Positions 42,901-57,290 of a stretch of 64,000 nt of DNA are shown here, in pieces (the first letter of the stretch is position 1; every line of letters begins with the position of its first letter). The notes beneath the pieces were generated by a model, which searched no databases, had not been told where the DNA came from, and saw only the letters and a list, made by a program, of their open reading frames with translations. The position numbers and the translations under genes are program-made. Source of the DNA: Hymenopus coronatus. Lineage: Eukaryota > Arthropoda > Insecta > Mantodea > Hymenopodidae. The DNA is taken from NCBI GenBank assembly GCA_030762935.1, contig CM060900.1, positions 400,866,132 to 400,930,131 of the forward strand, in the 5' to 3' direction.

Positions 42901-45900
42901 TAGCTACTAACCAATAAAAATGTTTATAGCACATGTGAAATTAGGGAGATTGTATACCACCTCTGTGACAGGGCTTAGTTGCTAACCAATGGAAATGTTT
43001 TTGTCTATGTGAAATGAGGGGGGACTGTATACCACCTCTGTGACAGGGTTTAACTACTAACCAATAGAAATGTATATAGTCTATGTGAAATGACGGGTGG
43101 CTCGTATTCCACCTATGTGGCAGGGTTTAGCTACTAACCAATACAAATGTTTTTGTCTATGTGAAATGAGGGGGGACTGTATACCACCTCTGTGACAGGG
43201 TTTAGCTATTAACCGATATAAATGTTTATAGTCTATGTGAAATGACGAGTGGCTGGTATACCACCTCTGTGACAGGGTTTAGCTACTAACCAATATAATG
43301 GTTTATGGTCTATGTGAAATGAGGGGGAATGTATACCACCTCTGTGACAGGGTATAACTACTAACGAATATAAATGTTTATAGTTCATGTGAAATGAAGG
43401 GGGATTGGATACCAACTTTGAGACCGGGTTTAGCTACTTACCATTATAAATGATTATAGTACATGTAAAATGAGGGGGGATTGTAAACCACCTCTGTGAC
43501 AGGGTTTAGCTACTAACCAATATAAATGTTTATAGTACATGTGAAATGAGGGGGGATTGTATACCACATCTGTGACAGGGTTTAGCTACTAACTAACATG
43601 AAATTTTATAATACATGTGAAATGAGGGGGGATTGTATACCACATATGTGACAGAGTTTAGCTACTAACCAATATACATTTTTATAGTATATGTGAAATG
43701 AGGGGGGCTTGTATACCACCTCTGTGACAGGGTTTAGTTACTAACCAATAGCTATGTTTATAGTACATGTGAAATGAGGGGCGATTGTATACCACCTCTG
43801 TCACAGGGTTTAGCTACTAACCAATAGAAATGTTTATAGTCTATGTGAAATGACGGGTGGCTCGTATACCACTTCAGTGACAGAGTTTAGCTACTAACCA
43901 ATAGAAATGTTTATAGTCTATGTGAAATGATGGGGGATGTATACCACTTCTGTCACAGGGTTTAGCTACTAAGCAATGTAAATGTTTATAGAATACGTGT
44001 AATGAGGGGAGATTGCATACCACCTCTGTCACAGGGTTTAGCTACTAACCAATAGAAACAATTTTTGTAGTCTATGTGAAATGAGGGGGAATTGTATATC
44101 ACATCCGTGACAGGGTTTAGCTACTAACCAATAGAAATGTTTATAGTCTATGTGAAATGACGGGTGGCTCGTATACCACCTCTTTGACAGGACTTAGCTA
44201 CCAACATATAGAAATGTTTATAGTCTGTGTGAAATGACGAGTGGCACGTATACCGCCTCTGTGACAGGGTATAGCTACTATCCAATAAACACCTGTATAG
44301 TCTATGGGAAATGAGGGGGTGTGTATACGACCTCTGTGACAGGATTTAGCTACTAACCAATAGAAATGTTTATAGTCTATGCGAAATTAGGGGGGATTAT
44401 ATACCACCTCTGTGACAGGGTTTAGATACTAACCAATAGAAATGTTTATAGTCTATGTGAAATTTCGAGTGGCTCGTATACCACCTCTGTGACAGGGTTT
44501 AGCTACTAACCAATATAAATGTTTATAGTCTATGTGAAATGAGGGGTGGCTCGCATACCACCTCTGTGACTTGATTTAGCTACCAACCAAGGAAAATCTT
44601 TATAGTTTATGTGAAATGAGGGTGATAGTATACCACCTCTGTGACAGGGTTTAACTAATAACCAATAGAGATATTTATAGTCTATGTGAAATGAGAGGTG
44701 GCTCGTATACCACCTATGTGACAGGGATTAGCTACTAACCAATAGAAAAGTTTTATAGACTATGTGAAATGAGGGGGGATTGTGTACCACCTCTGTGACA
44801 GGGTTTAGCTACTAACCAATAGAAATGTTTATAGTCTGTGTGAAATAATGGGGGACTGTATATCACCTCTGTGACTTGGTTTAGCTACTAACCAATATAA
44901 ATGTTTATAATACATGTGAAATGATGGGGTATTGTATACCACCTCTGCAACAGGGTTTATATACGAACCAATAGAAATGTTTATAGTCTATTTGAAATTA
45001 GGTGGGATTGTATACCACCTCTGTGATAGGGTATAGCTACTAACCAATATAAATGCTTATAGTACATGTGAAATGACGGGGGATTGTATACCACCTCTGT
45101 GACAGCGTTTAGCCACTAACAAATAGAAATGTTTGTAGTCTGTGTGTAATGAGGGAGATTGTATACCAACTCTGTGACAGGGTTTAGCTACGAACCAATA
45201 GAAATGGTTATAGTCTATGTGAAATTAGGTGGGATTGTATACTACCTCTGCGACATGATTTAGCTACTAACCAATAGAAACGTTTATAGACTAAGTGAAA
45301 TGACGGGTGGCTCGTATTCCACCTCTGCGACAGGGTACAGCTACTAACCAATATAAATGTTTATAGTCTATGTGAAATGACGAGTGGCTCGTATACCACC
45401 CATGTGACAGTGTTAAGCTACAACCCAATAGAAATGTTTATATTCTATGTTTAATGAGTGGGATGGTATACCAGCTGTGTGACAGGGTTTAGCTACTAAC
45501 CAATAGAAATGTATATAGACTATGTGAAATGAGGGGGGATTGTATACCACCTCTGTGACAGGGTTTAGCTACTGAGCAATAGATATCTTTAGAGTCTATG
45601 TGAAATGACGGGTGGCTCGTATACCACATCTGTGACAGGGTTTAATTACTAAACAATATTAATGTTTATAGTCTATGTGAAATGAGGGGGGAATGTATAC
45701 CACCTCTGAGACAGGGTTTAGCTACTACCCAATATAAATGTTTATAGTACATGTGAAATGAGGCGGAATTGTGTACCACCTCTCTAACAGGGTTTAACTA
45801 CTAAAAATTTAAATGTTTATAGTACATGTGAAATGAGGGGGGAATGTATACCACATCTGTGACAGGGTTTAGCTACTAACCAATAGAAATGTTTATAGTC

Positions 45901-47199
45901 TATGTGAAATGAGGGGGGATGTATACCACCGCTGTGACAGTGTTTAGCTACTAAACAATAGAAATGTTTATAGTCTATGTGAAATGACGGGTGGCTCGTA
46001 TACCACTTCTGTGACAAGGTTTAGCTACTAAGCAATAAAAATATTTATAGTCTATTTGAAATGACGGGTGGCTAGTATACCACCTCTGTGACTGGGTTTA
46101 ACTACTAACCTATAGAAATGCTTATAGTCTATATGAAATGAGGGGGGATTGTATACCACCTCTGTGACAGGGTTTAGCTACTAACCAATAGAAATGTTTT
46201 TAGTCTATGTGAAATGAGGGGGGGATTGTATACCACCTCTGTGACAGGATTTAGCTACTAACCAATGGAAATGTTTATTGTCTATGTGAAATGACGTGTG
46301 GCGCGTTTACCACCTCTCTAACAGGGTTTAGCTACAAACCAATAGAAATGTTTATAGTCTATGTGAAATGAGGGGGGATGGTATACCAGCTCTGTGACAG
46401 GGTTTAGCTACTAACCATTAGAAATGTTTATGGACTATGTGAAATGAGGGAGGATTGTATACCACCTCTGTGACAGAGTTTATCTACTAACCAATATAAA
46501 GGTTTGAAGTACATGTGAAATGACGGGTGGCTCGTATACCATCTCTGTGACAGGGTTTAGCTACTAACCAATAGAAATGTTTATATTCTATGGGAAATGA
46601 GGGGGGATTGTATACAAAGCTCTGTGACAAGCTTTACCTACTAATCAATAGAAATGTTTATAGACTATGTGAAATAAGGGGGGATTGTATACCACCTCTC
46701 TGACAGGCTTTAGCTACTGACCAATAGAAATGTTTATAGTCTATGTGAAATGACGGATGGCTCGTATACCACCTCTGTGACAGGGTTTAGCTACTAACCA
46801 ATATAAATGTTTATAGTCTATGTTAAATGAGGTGAGAATGTATACCACCTCTGTGACAGGGTTTAGCTAATAACCAAAATAAATGTTTATAGTACATGTG
46901 AAATAAGGGGGACCTGTAAACCACCTCTCTAACAGGGTTTAACTACGAAAAAATATAAATGCTTATAGTACATGTGAAATGAGGAGGGAATGTACACCAC
47001 CATTGTGACAGGGTTTAGCTACTAGCAAATAGAAATGTTTATAGTCTATGTGAAAATGGGAGGATGTATACCACCTCTGTAACAGGGTTTAGCTACTAAC
47101 CAATAGAAATGTTTATAGTCTATGTGAAATGACGGGTGGCTCGTATACCACTTCTGTGACAGGGTTTACCTGCTAAGCAATATAAATGTTTACAGTCTA

Positions 47200-50100
47200 T
47201 TTGAAATGACGGGTGGCTAGTATACCACCTCTGTGACAGGGTTTAACTACTATCCAATAGAAATGTTTATAGTCTATGTGAAATGAGGGGGGTGACTGTA
47301 TCCCACCTCTGTGACACGGTTTAGCCACTAACCAATAGAAATGTTTATAATTTATGTGAAGTGAGGGGGGATTGTATACCACCTCTGTGACAGGTTTTAG
47401 CTACTGACCAATAGAAATGTTTATAGTCTATGTGAAATGTCGGGTAGCTCCTTTATCACCTCTGTGACAGGATTTAGCTACTAACCAATATAAATTTTTA
47501 TAGTATATTTGAAATGACGGATGGCTAGTATACCACCTCTGTGACAGGGTTTAGCTACTAACCAATATAAATGTTTATAGTACATGTGAAACGAGGGAGG
47601 ATTGTATACCACCTCTTTGACAGGATTTAGCTACTAACCAATAGAAATGTTTATAGTCTGTGTGAAATGTCAAGTGGCTCGTATACCACCTCTGTGGCAT
47701 GATTTTGCTACTAACCAATAGAAATCTGTATAGACTATGGGTAATGAGGGGGATTGTATACGACCTCTGTGACAGGGTTCAGCTACTAACCAATAGAAAT
47801 GTTTATAGTCTATGCGAAATTAGGGGGGATTGTATACCACCTCTGTGACAGGGTTTAGATACTAACCAATAGAAATGTTTATAGTCTATGTGAAATTTCG
47901 AGTGGCTCGTATACCACCTCTGTGATAGGGTTTATCTACTAACCAAAATAAATGTTTGTAGTCTATGTGAAATGAGGGCTGGCTCGTATACCACCTCTGT
48001 GACAGGGTTTAGCTACCAACGAAGAGAAATGTTTATACTTTATGTGAAATGATGGTGATAGTATACCACCTCTGTGATAGGGTTTGGCTACTAACCAATA
48101 GAAATGTTTTTAGTCTATGTGAAATGACGGGTGGCTCGTATAACACCTCTGTGACAGGGTTTAGATGTTAACCAATATAAATATTTATAGTACATGTGAA
48201 ATGAGGGGGGATTGTATACCACCTCTGTGACAGGGTTTAGCTACTAACCAATAGAAATGTTTATAGACTATGTGTAATTAAGGGTGGCTCGTATACCACC
48301 TCTGTGACAGGGTTTAGCTACTAACCAATATAAATGTTTATAGCCTATTTGAAATGACGAATGGCTCGTATACTACCTCTGTGACAGGGTTTAGCTAATA
48401 ACCAATAGAAATGTTTATAGTCTATGTGAAATGATTTGGGATTGTGGACCAGCTCTGTGACAGGGTTTAGTTACTAACCAATAGAAAGTTTATAGACTAT
48501 GTGAAATGAGGGGGGATTGTATACCACCTCTGTGACAGGGTTTAGCTACTGACCAATTGAAATGTTTATAGTCTATGTGAAATGGCGGTTGGCTCTTATA
48601 CCACCTCTGTGACACAGTTTATCTATTAACCAATATAAATGTTTATAGTCTATGTGAAATGAGGGGGGAATGTATACCACCTCTGTGACAGGGTTTAGCT
48701 ACTAACCAATATAAATGTTTATAGTACATGTGAAATGAGGGGAAATTGCATACCACCTCTCTAACAGGGTTTAGCTACTAAAAATATAAATGTTTATAGT
48801 ACATGTGAAATGATGGGGGAATGTATACCACCTCTGTGCCAGGGTTTTGCTACTTACCAATAGAAATGTTTATAGTCTATGTGAAATGACGGGTGGCTCG
48901 TATACCACCTCTGTGACAGTGTTTAGCTACTAACCAATATAAATGTTTATAGTCTGTGTGTAATGACGGGTGAATCGTATACCACCTTTGTGACAGGGTT
49001 TTTCTACTAACTAATAGATATGTTTATAGTCTATGTGAAATTAGGGGGGGGGTATTATACCACCCCTGTAACACGGTTTAGCCACTAACCAATAGAAATA
49101 TTTATAGACTATGAGAAAAGAGTTGGGATTGTATACCACCTCTGTGACAGGGTTTAGCTACTAACTAATATAAATGATTATAGTACAAATGAAATGAGGG
49201 GAGATTCTATACCACTTCTGTGACAGGGTTTAGCTACTAACCAATAGAAACTTTTATAGTCTATGAGAAATGACGGATGTCTCGTACACCACCTCTGTGA
49301 CAGGCTTTAGTTACTAACCAATAGAAATGTTTAATGTCTAAGTGAAATGACAGGTGGGTCGTGTACCACCTCTTTGACAGGGTTTAGCTACTAACCAATA
49401 TATACGTTTAAAGTCTAAGTGAAGTTACGGGTGGCTTGTATACCACCCCTTTGACAGGGTTTAGCTACTAACCAATAAAAATGTCTATAGTCTATGCAAA
49501 ATGACGAAAGGCTCGTATACCAACTCAGTCACAGGGTTTAGGTATTAACCAATAGAAATCATTATAACCTATGTGAAATGACGGGTGGCTCGTATACCAC
49601 TTCTGTGACAGCTTTAGCTACTAACCAATAGAAATTTTTATAGACTATGTGTAATGAGGGGGGATTGTATACCACCTCTGTAACAGGGTTTAACTACTAA
49701 CCAATAGTAATGTTTATAGACTATGTGAAATGAGGGGGGGGGGACTGTATACCACCTCTGTGACACGGTTTAGCCACTAACCAATAGAAATGTTTATAAT
49801 TTATTAGAAATGAGGGGGGATTGTATACCACCGCTGTGACAGGGTTTAGCTACTGACCAATAGAAATGTTTATAGTCTATGTGATATGTCGGGTAGCTCC
49901 TTTATCACCTCTGTGACAGGGTTTAGCTAGTAACCAATATAAATTTTTATAGTATATTTGAAATGAGGGGGGATTGTATACCACCTCTGTGACAGGGTTT
50001 AGCTTCTAACCAAGAGAAATGTCTATAGTCTATGTGAAATGACGGGTGGCTCGTATACCACTTCTTTGACAGGATTTAGGTACTAACCAATAGAAATTTT

Positions 50101-52236
50101 ATAGTCTGTGTGAAATGTCAAGTGGCTCGTATACCAACTGTGTGACAGAGTTTAGCTAGTAACCAATAGAAATATGTATAGTCTATGGGAAATGAAGGGG
50201 AATGTATACGACCTCTGTGACAGGGTTTAGCTACTAACCTATAGAAATGTTTATAGTCTATGCGAAATTGGGCGAGATTGTATACCACCTCTGTGACAGG
50301 GTTTAGATACTAACCAATAGAAATGTTTATAGTCCTTGTGAAATTTCGAGTGGCTCGTATACCACGTCTGTGACAGGGTTTATTTACTAACCAATATAAA
50401 TGTTTGTAGTATATGTGAAATAAGGGCTGGGTCGTATACCACCTCTGTGACAGGGTTTAGCTACCAACCAAGAGAAATGTTTATACTTTATGTGAAATGA
50501 GGGTGATAGTATACCACCTCTGTGACAGGGTTAAGCTACTAACCAATAGAAATGTTTATAGTCTATGTGAAATGACGGGTGGCTCGTATAACACCTCTGT
50601 GACAGGGTTTAGCTGTTAACCAATAAAAATATTTATAGTACATGTGAAATGAGGGGGGATTGTATACCACCTCTGTGACAGGATATAGCTACTATCCAAT
50701 ATAAATGTTTATAGTCTGTGTTAAATAAGGGGGGATTGCATACCACCTCTGTAACCTGGTTTAGCCACTGACCAATAGAAATGTTTAAAGTCTGTGTGAA
50801 AAACGGGTGGCTCGTATACCACCTCTGTGACAGGGTTTAGCTACTGGCCAATAGAAATGTTTATAATCTATGTGAAATAAGGGGGGATTGTATACAAGCT
50901 CTGTGACAGGGTTTAATTACTAACCAATAGAAATTTATAGACTATGTGAAATGAGGGGGGATTGTATACCACCTCCGTGACAGGGTTTAGCTACTAACCA
51001 ATAGAAATTTTTATAGACTATGTGTAAAGAGGGGGGATTGTATACCACCTCTGTAACAGGGTTTAGCTACTAACCAATAGAAAGATTTATAGTCTATGTG
51101 AAATGACGGGTGGCTCGTATACCACTTCTGTGACAGGGTTTAGCTACTAAGCAATATAAATGTTTATAGTCTATTTTAAATAACGGGTGGCTAGTATACC
51201 ACCTCTGTGACAGGGTTTAACTACTAACCAATAGAAATGTTTATAGTCTATGTGAAATGAGGGGGAGGACTGTATACCACCTCTGTGACACGGTTTAGCC
51301 ACTAACCAATAGAAATGTTTATAATTTATGTGAAATGAGGGGGGAATGTATACAACCTCTATGTCAGGGTTTAGCTACTGACCAATAGAAATATTTATAG
51401 TCTATGTTAAATAAGGGGGGATTGTAAACCATCTCTGTAACAGGGTTTAGCTGCTAACCAATATAAATGTTTATAATCTGTGAGTAATGACGGGTGGCTC
51501 GTATACCACCTCTGTGACACGGTTTTTCTACTAACTTATATATATGTTTATAGTCTATGTGAAATTAGGGGGGGATATTATACCACCTCTGTAACAGGGT
51601 TTAGCCACTAACCAATACACATATGTATAGACTATGTGAAATGAGTGGGGATTGTATAGCACCTCTGTGACAGGGTTTAGCTACTATCTAATATAAATGA
51701 TTATAGTACAAATGAAATTAGGGGAGATTCTATACCACCTCTGTAACAGGGTTTAGCTACTAACCAATAGAAACGTTTATAGTCTATGTGAAATGACGGA
51801 TGGCTCGTACACCACCTCTGTGACAGGCTTTAGGTACTAACCAATAGAAATGTTTAATGTCTAAGTGAAATCACAGGTGGGTCGTGTACTACCTCTTTGA
51901 CAGGGTTTAGCTACTAACCAATAAAAATGTCTATAGTCTATGTGAAATGAAGGGTGGCTCGTATACCACCTCTGTGACAGGGTTTAGGTATTGACCAATA
52001 GAAATGTTTATAGTCTATGTGAAATGACGAAAGGCTCGTATACCAACTAAGTGACAAGGTTTAGGTATTAACCAATAGAAATGATTATAGTCTATGTGAA
52101 ATGACGGCTGGATCGTACACAACCTCTCTGACAGGGTTTAGCTACGTACCAATAGAATTTTTTATAGTCTATGAGAAATGACGGATGGTTCGTATAGAAG
52201 CTATGTGACAGGGTTTAGCTACTAACCAATAGAAAT
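47200..52236. repeat. Higher-order repeat type 2, two adjacent blocks of about 2.45 kb
   Basis: Diagnostic variant monomers recur in order. GTCGGGTAGCTCCTTTATCA occurs at about 47440 and 49889. GCGAAATTAG-type monomers occur at 47814 and 50262 (a 2448-bp shift, 32 monomers). The TATTATACC monomer occurs at 49053 and 51576. A third block with the same order lies at about 57290-60960. Confidence 0.75.
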
Positions 52237-54375
52237 GTTTATAGTACATGTGAACTGACGGGTGGTTCGTATACCACCTCTGTGACAGGGTTTAACTACT
52301 AACCAAAAGAAATGTTTTTAATCTATGTGAAATGAGGGGGGATTGTATACCACCTCTGTGACAGGGTTTAACTACTAACCTATATAAATGTTTGTGGTAC
52401 ATGTGAAATGACGGGGAATTGTATACCACTTCTGTAACCGGGTTTAGCTGCTAACCAATATAAATGTTTGTAGTACATGTGAAATGAGGGGGGATTTTAT
52501 ATAACCTCTGTGACAGGGGTTAGGTGCTAACCAATAGAAATGTTTATAGTGTATGTGAAATGTGTTGGGGATTGTATACCACCTCTGTGATAGGGTTTAG
52601 CTACTAACCAATAGAAATGTTTATAGTCCATGTGAAATAACGGGTGGCTTGTATACCACCTCTATGACAGAGTTTAACTGCTAACCAATAGAAATGTTTA
52701 TAGTGTATGTGAAAAGACGGTTGGCTCGTGTACTACCTCTGTGACAGGGTTTAGCTACTTACCAATAAAAATGATTATAATACATGTGAAAAGAGTGGGG
52801 ATTGTATACCAGCTCTGTGACATGATTTAGCTACTAACCAATAGAAATATTTATAGTCTATGTGAAATGACAGGTACCTCGTATACCACCCCCGTGACAG
52901 GGTTTAGCTACAAAGCAATAGAAATATTTATAATTTATGTGAAATGACGGGTAGCTCTTATACCACCTATGTGACAGCGTTTAGCTTCTGACCAATAGAA
53001 ATGTTTATAGTCTATGTGAAATGACGGGTGGTTCGTATACCTCCTCAGTGACTGGGTTTTCTACTAACCAATAGGAATGTTTATAGTCTATGTGAAATGA
53101 GGGGGGATTGTATACCACCTCTGAGACAGGGTTTAGCTACTTACCAATATAAATGTTTATAGTACATGTGAAATCAGGCGGAATTGTGTACCACCTCTCT
53201 AACAGGGTTTAGCTACTAAAAATTTAAATGTTTATTGTACATGTGAAATGAGGGGGGAATGTATACCACATCTGTGACAGGGTTTAGCTACTAACCAATA
53301 GATATGTTTATAGTCTATGTGAAATGAGGGGGGATGTATACCACCGCTGTGACACGGTTTAGCTACTAAGCAATAGAACTTTTTATAGACTATGTGTAAT
53401 GAGGGGGGATTGAATACCACCTCTGTAACAGGGTTTAGCTACTAACCAATAGAAATGTTTATAGCCTATGTGAAATTACGGTTGACTCGTATACCACTTC
53501 TGTGACAGGGTTTAGCTACTAAGCAATAGAAATGTTTATAGTCTATGTGAAATGAGGGGGGGATTGTATAGCACCTCAGTGACAGGGTTTAGACACTAAC
53601 CAATAGAAATATTTATAGTTTATGTGAAATGAGGGGGGATTGTATACCACCTCTGTCACAGGGTTTAGCTACTGACTAATAGAAATGTTTATAGTTTATG
53701 TGAAATGTTGTGTGGCTCATTTATCTCCTCTGTGACAGGGTTTAGCTACTAACCAATATAAATGTTTATAGTCTATTTGAAATGACGGGTGGCTAGTATT
53801 CCACCTCTGTGACAGGGTTTAGCTACTAACCAATTTAATGTTTATAGTACATTAGAAATGAGGGGGGATTGTATAATACCTCTGTGACAGGGTTTAGCTA
53901 CTAGCCAATAGAAATATTTTTAGTCTATGTGAAAAAAGGGGGGGATTGTATACCACCTCTGTGACAGGATTTAGCTAATAACCAATGGAAATGTTTATTG
54001 TCTATGTGAAATGACGGTTGGCTCGTATACCACCTCTCTGACAGTGTTTAGCTACAAACCAATAGAAATAATTATAGTCTATGTGAAATGAGGGGGGATT
54101 GTATACCAGCTCTGTGACAGGGTTTAGCTACTAAAAAATATAAACCTTTATAGACTATGTGAAATGAGGGAGGATTGTATACCACCTCTGTGATAGAGTT
54201 TAGCTACTAACCAATATAAATATTTATAGTACATGTGAAATGACAGGTGGCTCGTATACCACCTCTGTGACAAGGTTTAGCTACTAACCAATATAAATTT
54301 TTATAGTATATTTGAAATGACGGGTGGCTAGTATACCACCTCTGTGACAGGGTTTAGCTACTAACCAATATAAAT
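52237..54375. repeat. Higher-order repeat type 1, first 2139-bp block
   Basis: The block begins near AGTACATGTGAACTGACGGG (anchor TGAACTGACG at 52251) and repeats exactly 2139 bp later, which is 28 monomers. Rare variants are shared one to one with the next block, for example CTTCTGTAACCGGG, GATTTTATATAACCTC and GTGTTGGGGATTG. Confidence 0.9.
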
Positions 54376-56514
54376 GTTTATAGTACATGTGAACTGACGG
54401 GTGGTTCGTATACCACCTCTGTGACAGGGTTTAACTACTAACCAAAAGAAATGTTTTTAATCTATGTGAAATGAGGGGGGATTGTATACCACCTCTGTGA
54501 CAGGGTTTAACTACTAACCTATATAAATGTTTGTGGTACATGTGAAATGACGGGGAATTGTATACCACTTCTGTAACCGGGTTTAGCTGCTAACCAATAT
54601 AAATGTTTGTAGTACATGTGAAATGAGGGGGGATTTTATATAACCTCTGTGACAGGGGTTAGGTGCTAACCAATAGAAATGTTTATAGTGTATGTGAAAT
54701 GTGTTGGGGATTGTATACCACCTCTGTGATAGGGTTTAGCTACTAACCAATAGAAATGTTTATAGTCCATGTGAAATAACGGGTGGCTTGTATACCACCT
54801 CTATGACAGAGTTTAACTGCTAACCAATAGAATTGTTTATAGTGTATGTGAAAAGACGGTTGGCTCGTGTACTACCTCTGTGACAGGGTTTAGCTACTTA
54901 CCAATAAAAATGATTATAATACATGTGAAAAGAGTGGGGATTGTATACCACCTCTGTGACATGATTTAGCTACTAACCAATAGAAATATTTATAGTCTAT
55001 GTGAAATGACAGGTACCTCGTATACCACCCCTGTGACAGGGTTTAGCTACAAAGCAATAGAAATATTTATAATTTATGTGAAATGACGGGTAGCTCTTAT
55101 ACCACCTATGTGGCAGCGTTTAGCTTCTGACCAATAGAAATGTTTATAGTCTATGTGAAATGACGGGTGGTTCGTATACCTCCTCAGTGACTGGGTTTTC
55201 TACTAACCAATAGGAATGTTTATAGTCTATGTGAAATGAGGGGGGATTGTATACCGCCTCTGAGACAGGGTTTAGCTACTAACCAATATAAATGTTTATA
55301 GTACATGTGAAATCAGGCGGAATTGTGTACCACCTCTCTAACAGGGTTTAGCTACTAAAAATTTAAATGTTTATAGTACATGTGAAATGAGGGGGGAATG
55401 TATACCACATCTGTGACAGGGTTTAGCTACTAACCAATAGAAATGTTTATAGTCTATGTGAAATGAGGGGGGATGTATACCACCGCTGTGACACGGTTTA
55501 GCTACTAAGCAATAGAACTTTTTATAGACTATGTGTAATGAGGGGGGATTGAATACCACCTCTGTAACAGGGTTTAGCTACTAACCAATAGAAATGTTTA
55601 TAGCCTATGTGAAATTACGGTTGACTATATACCACTTCTGTGACAGGGTTTAGCTACTAAGCAATAGAAGTGTTTATAGTCTATGTGAAATGAGGGGGGG
55701 ATTGTATAGCACCTCAGTGACAGGGTTTAGACACTAACCAATAGAAATATTTATAGTTTATGTGAAATGAGGGGGGATTGTATACCACCTCTGTCACAGG
55801 GTTTAGCTACTGACTAATAGAAATGTTTATAGTTTATGTGAAATGTTGTGTGGCTCATTTATCTCCTCTGTGACAGGGTTTAGCTACTACCCAATATAAA
55901 TGTTTATAGTCTATTTGAAATGACGGGTGGCTAGTATTCCACCTCTGTGACAGGGTTTAGCTACTAACCAATTTAATGTTTATAGTACATTAGAAATGAG
56001 GGGGGATTGTATAATACCTCTGTGACAGGGTTTAGCTACTAGCCAATAGAAATATTTTTAGTCTATGTGAAAAAAGAGGGGGGGGGTTGTATACCACCTC
56101 TGTGACAGGATTTAGCTAATAACCAAAGGAAATGTTTATTGTCTATGTGAAATGACGGTTGGCTCGTATAGCACCTCTCTGACAGTGTTTTGCTACAAAC
56201 CAATAGAAATAATTATAGTCTATGTGAAATGAGGGGGGATTGTATACCAGCTCTGTGACAGGGTTTAGCTACTAAAAAATATAAACCTTTATAGACTATG
56301 TGAAATTAGGGACGATTGTATACCACCTCTGTGATAGAGTTTAGCTACTAACCAATATAAATATTTATAGTACATGTGAAATGACAGGTGGCTCGTATAC
56401 CACCTCTGTGACAAGGTTTAGCTACTAACCAATATAAATTTTTATAGTATATTTGAAATGACGGGTGGCTAGTATACCACCTCTGTGACAGGGTTTAGCT
56501 ACTAACCAATTTAA
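54376..56514. repeat. Higher-order repeat type 1, second 2139-bp block
   Basis: Near-identical to the preceding block; differences are scattered single bases and small indels. Shared order stops near 56530, where AGTACATGTG is followed by AAATGAGGGG instead of AACTGACGGG. This is a recent segmental tandem duplication inside the satellite. Confidence 0.9.
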
Positions 56515-56689
56515 ATGTTTATAGTACATGTGAAATGAGGGGGGATTGTATATCACCTCTTTGACAGGATTTAGCTACTAACCAATAGAAATGTTTATAG
56601 TCTGTATGAAATGTCAAGTGGCTCGTATACCACCTCTGTGACAGGGTTTAGCTACTAACCAATAGAAATGTTTATAGTCTATGTGAAAT

Positions 56690-57290
56690 AATGAAAGGCT
56701 CGTATACCAACTAAGTGACAGGGTTTAGGTATTAACCAATAGAAATGATTATACTCTATGTGAAATGACGGCTGGATCGTATACCACCTCTCTGACAGGG
56801 TTTAGCTACGTACCAATAGAAATTTTTATAGTCTATGAGAAATGACGGAGGGTTCGTATACAAGCTCTGTGACAGGGTTTAGCTACTAACCAATAGAAAT
56901 GTTTATAGTACATGTGAACTGACGGGTGGTTCGTATACCACCTCTGTGACAGGGTTTAGCTACTAACCAAAAGAAAAGTTTTTAATCTATGTGAAATGAG
57001 GTGGGATTGTATACCACCTCTGTGACAGGATTTAGCTACTAACCTATATAAATGTTTATGGTACATGTGAAATGACGGGGAATTGTATACCACTACTGTA
57101 ACCGGGTTTAGCTGCTAACCAATATAAATGTTTGTAGTACATGTGAAATGAGGGGGGATTTTATATAACCTCTGTGACAGGGGTTAGGTGCTAACCAATA
57201 GAAATGTTTATTGTGTATGTGAAATGTGTTGGGGATTGTATACCACCTCTGTGATAGGGTTTAGCTACTAACCAATAGAAATGTTTATAT
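56690..57290. repeat. Partial type 1 higher-order copy
   Basis: Repeats the order at about 52020-52620, including the GAAAGGCTCGTATACCAACT monomer that precedes the type 1 blocks, then AACTGACGGG, GATTTTATATAACCTC and GTGTTGGGGATTG. It is more diverged than the two adjacent full blocks. Confidence 0.75.
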
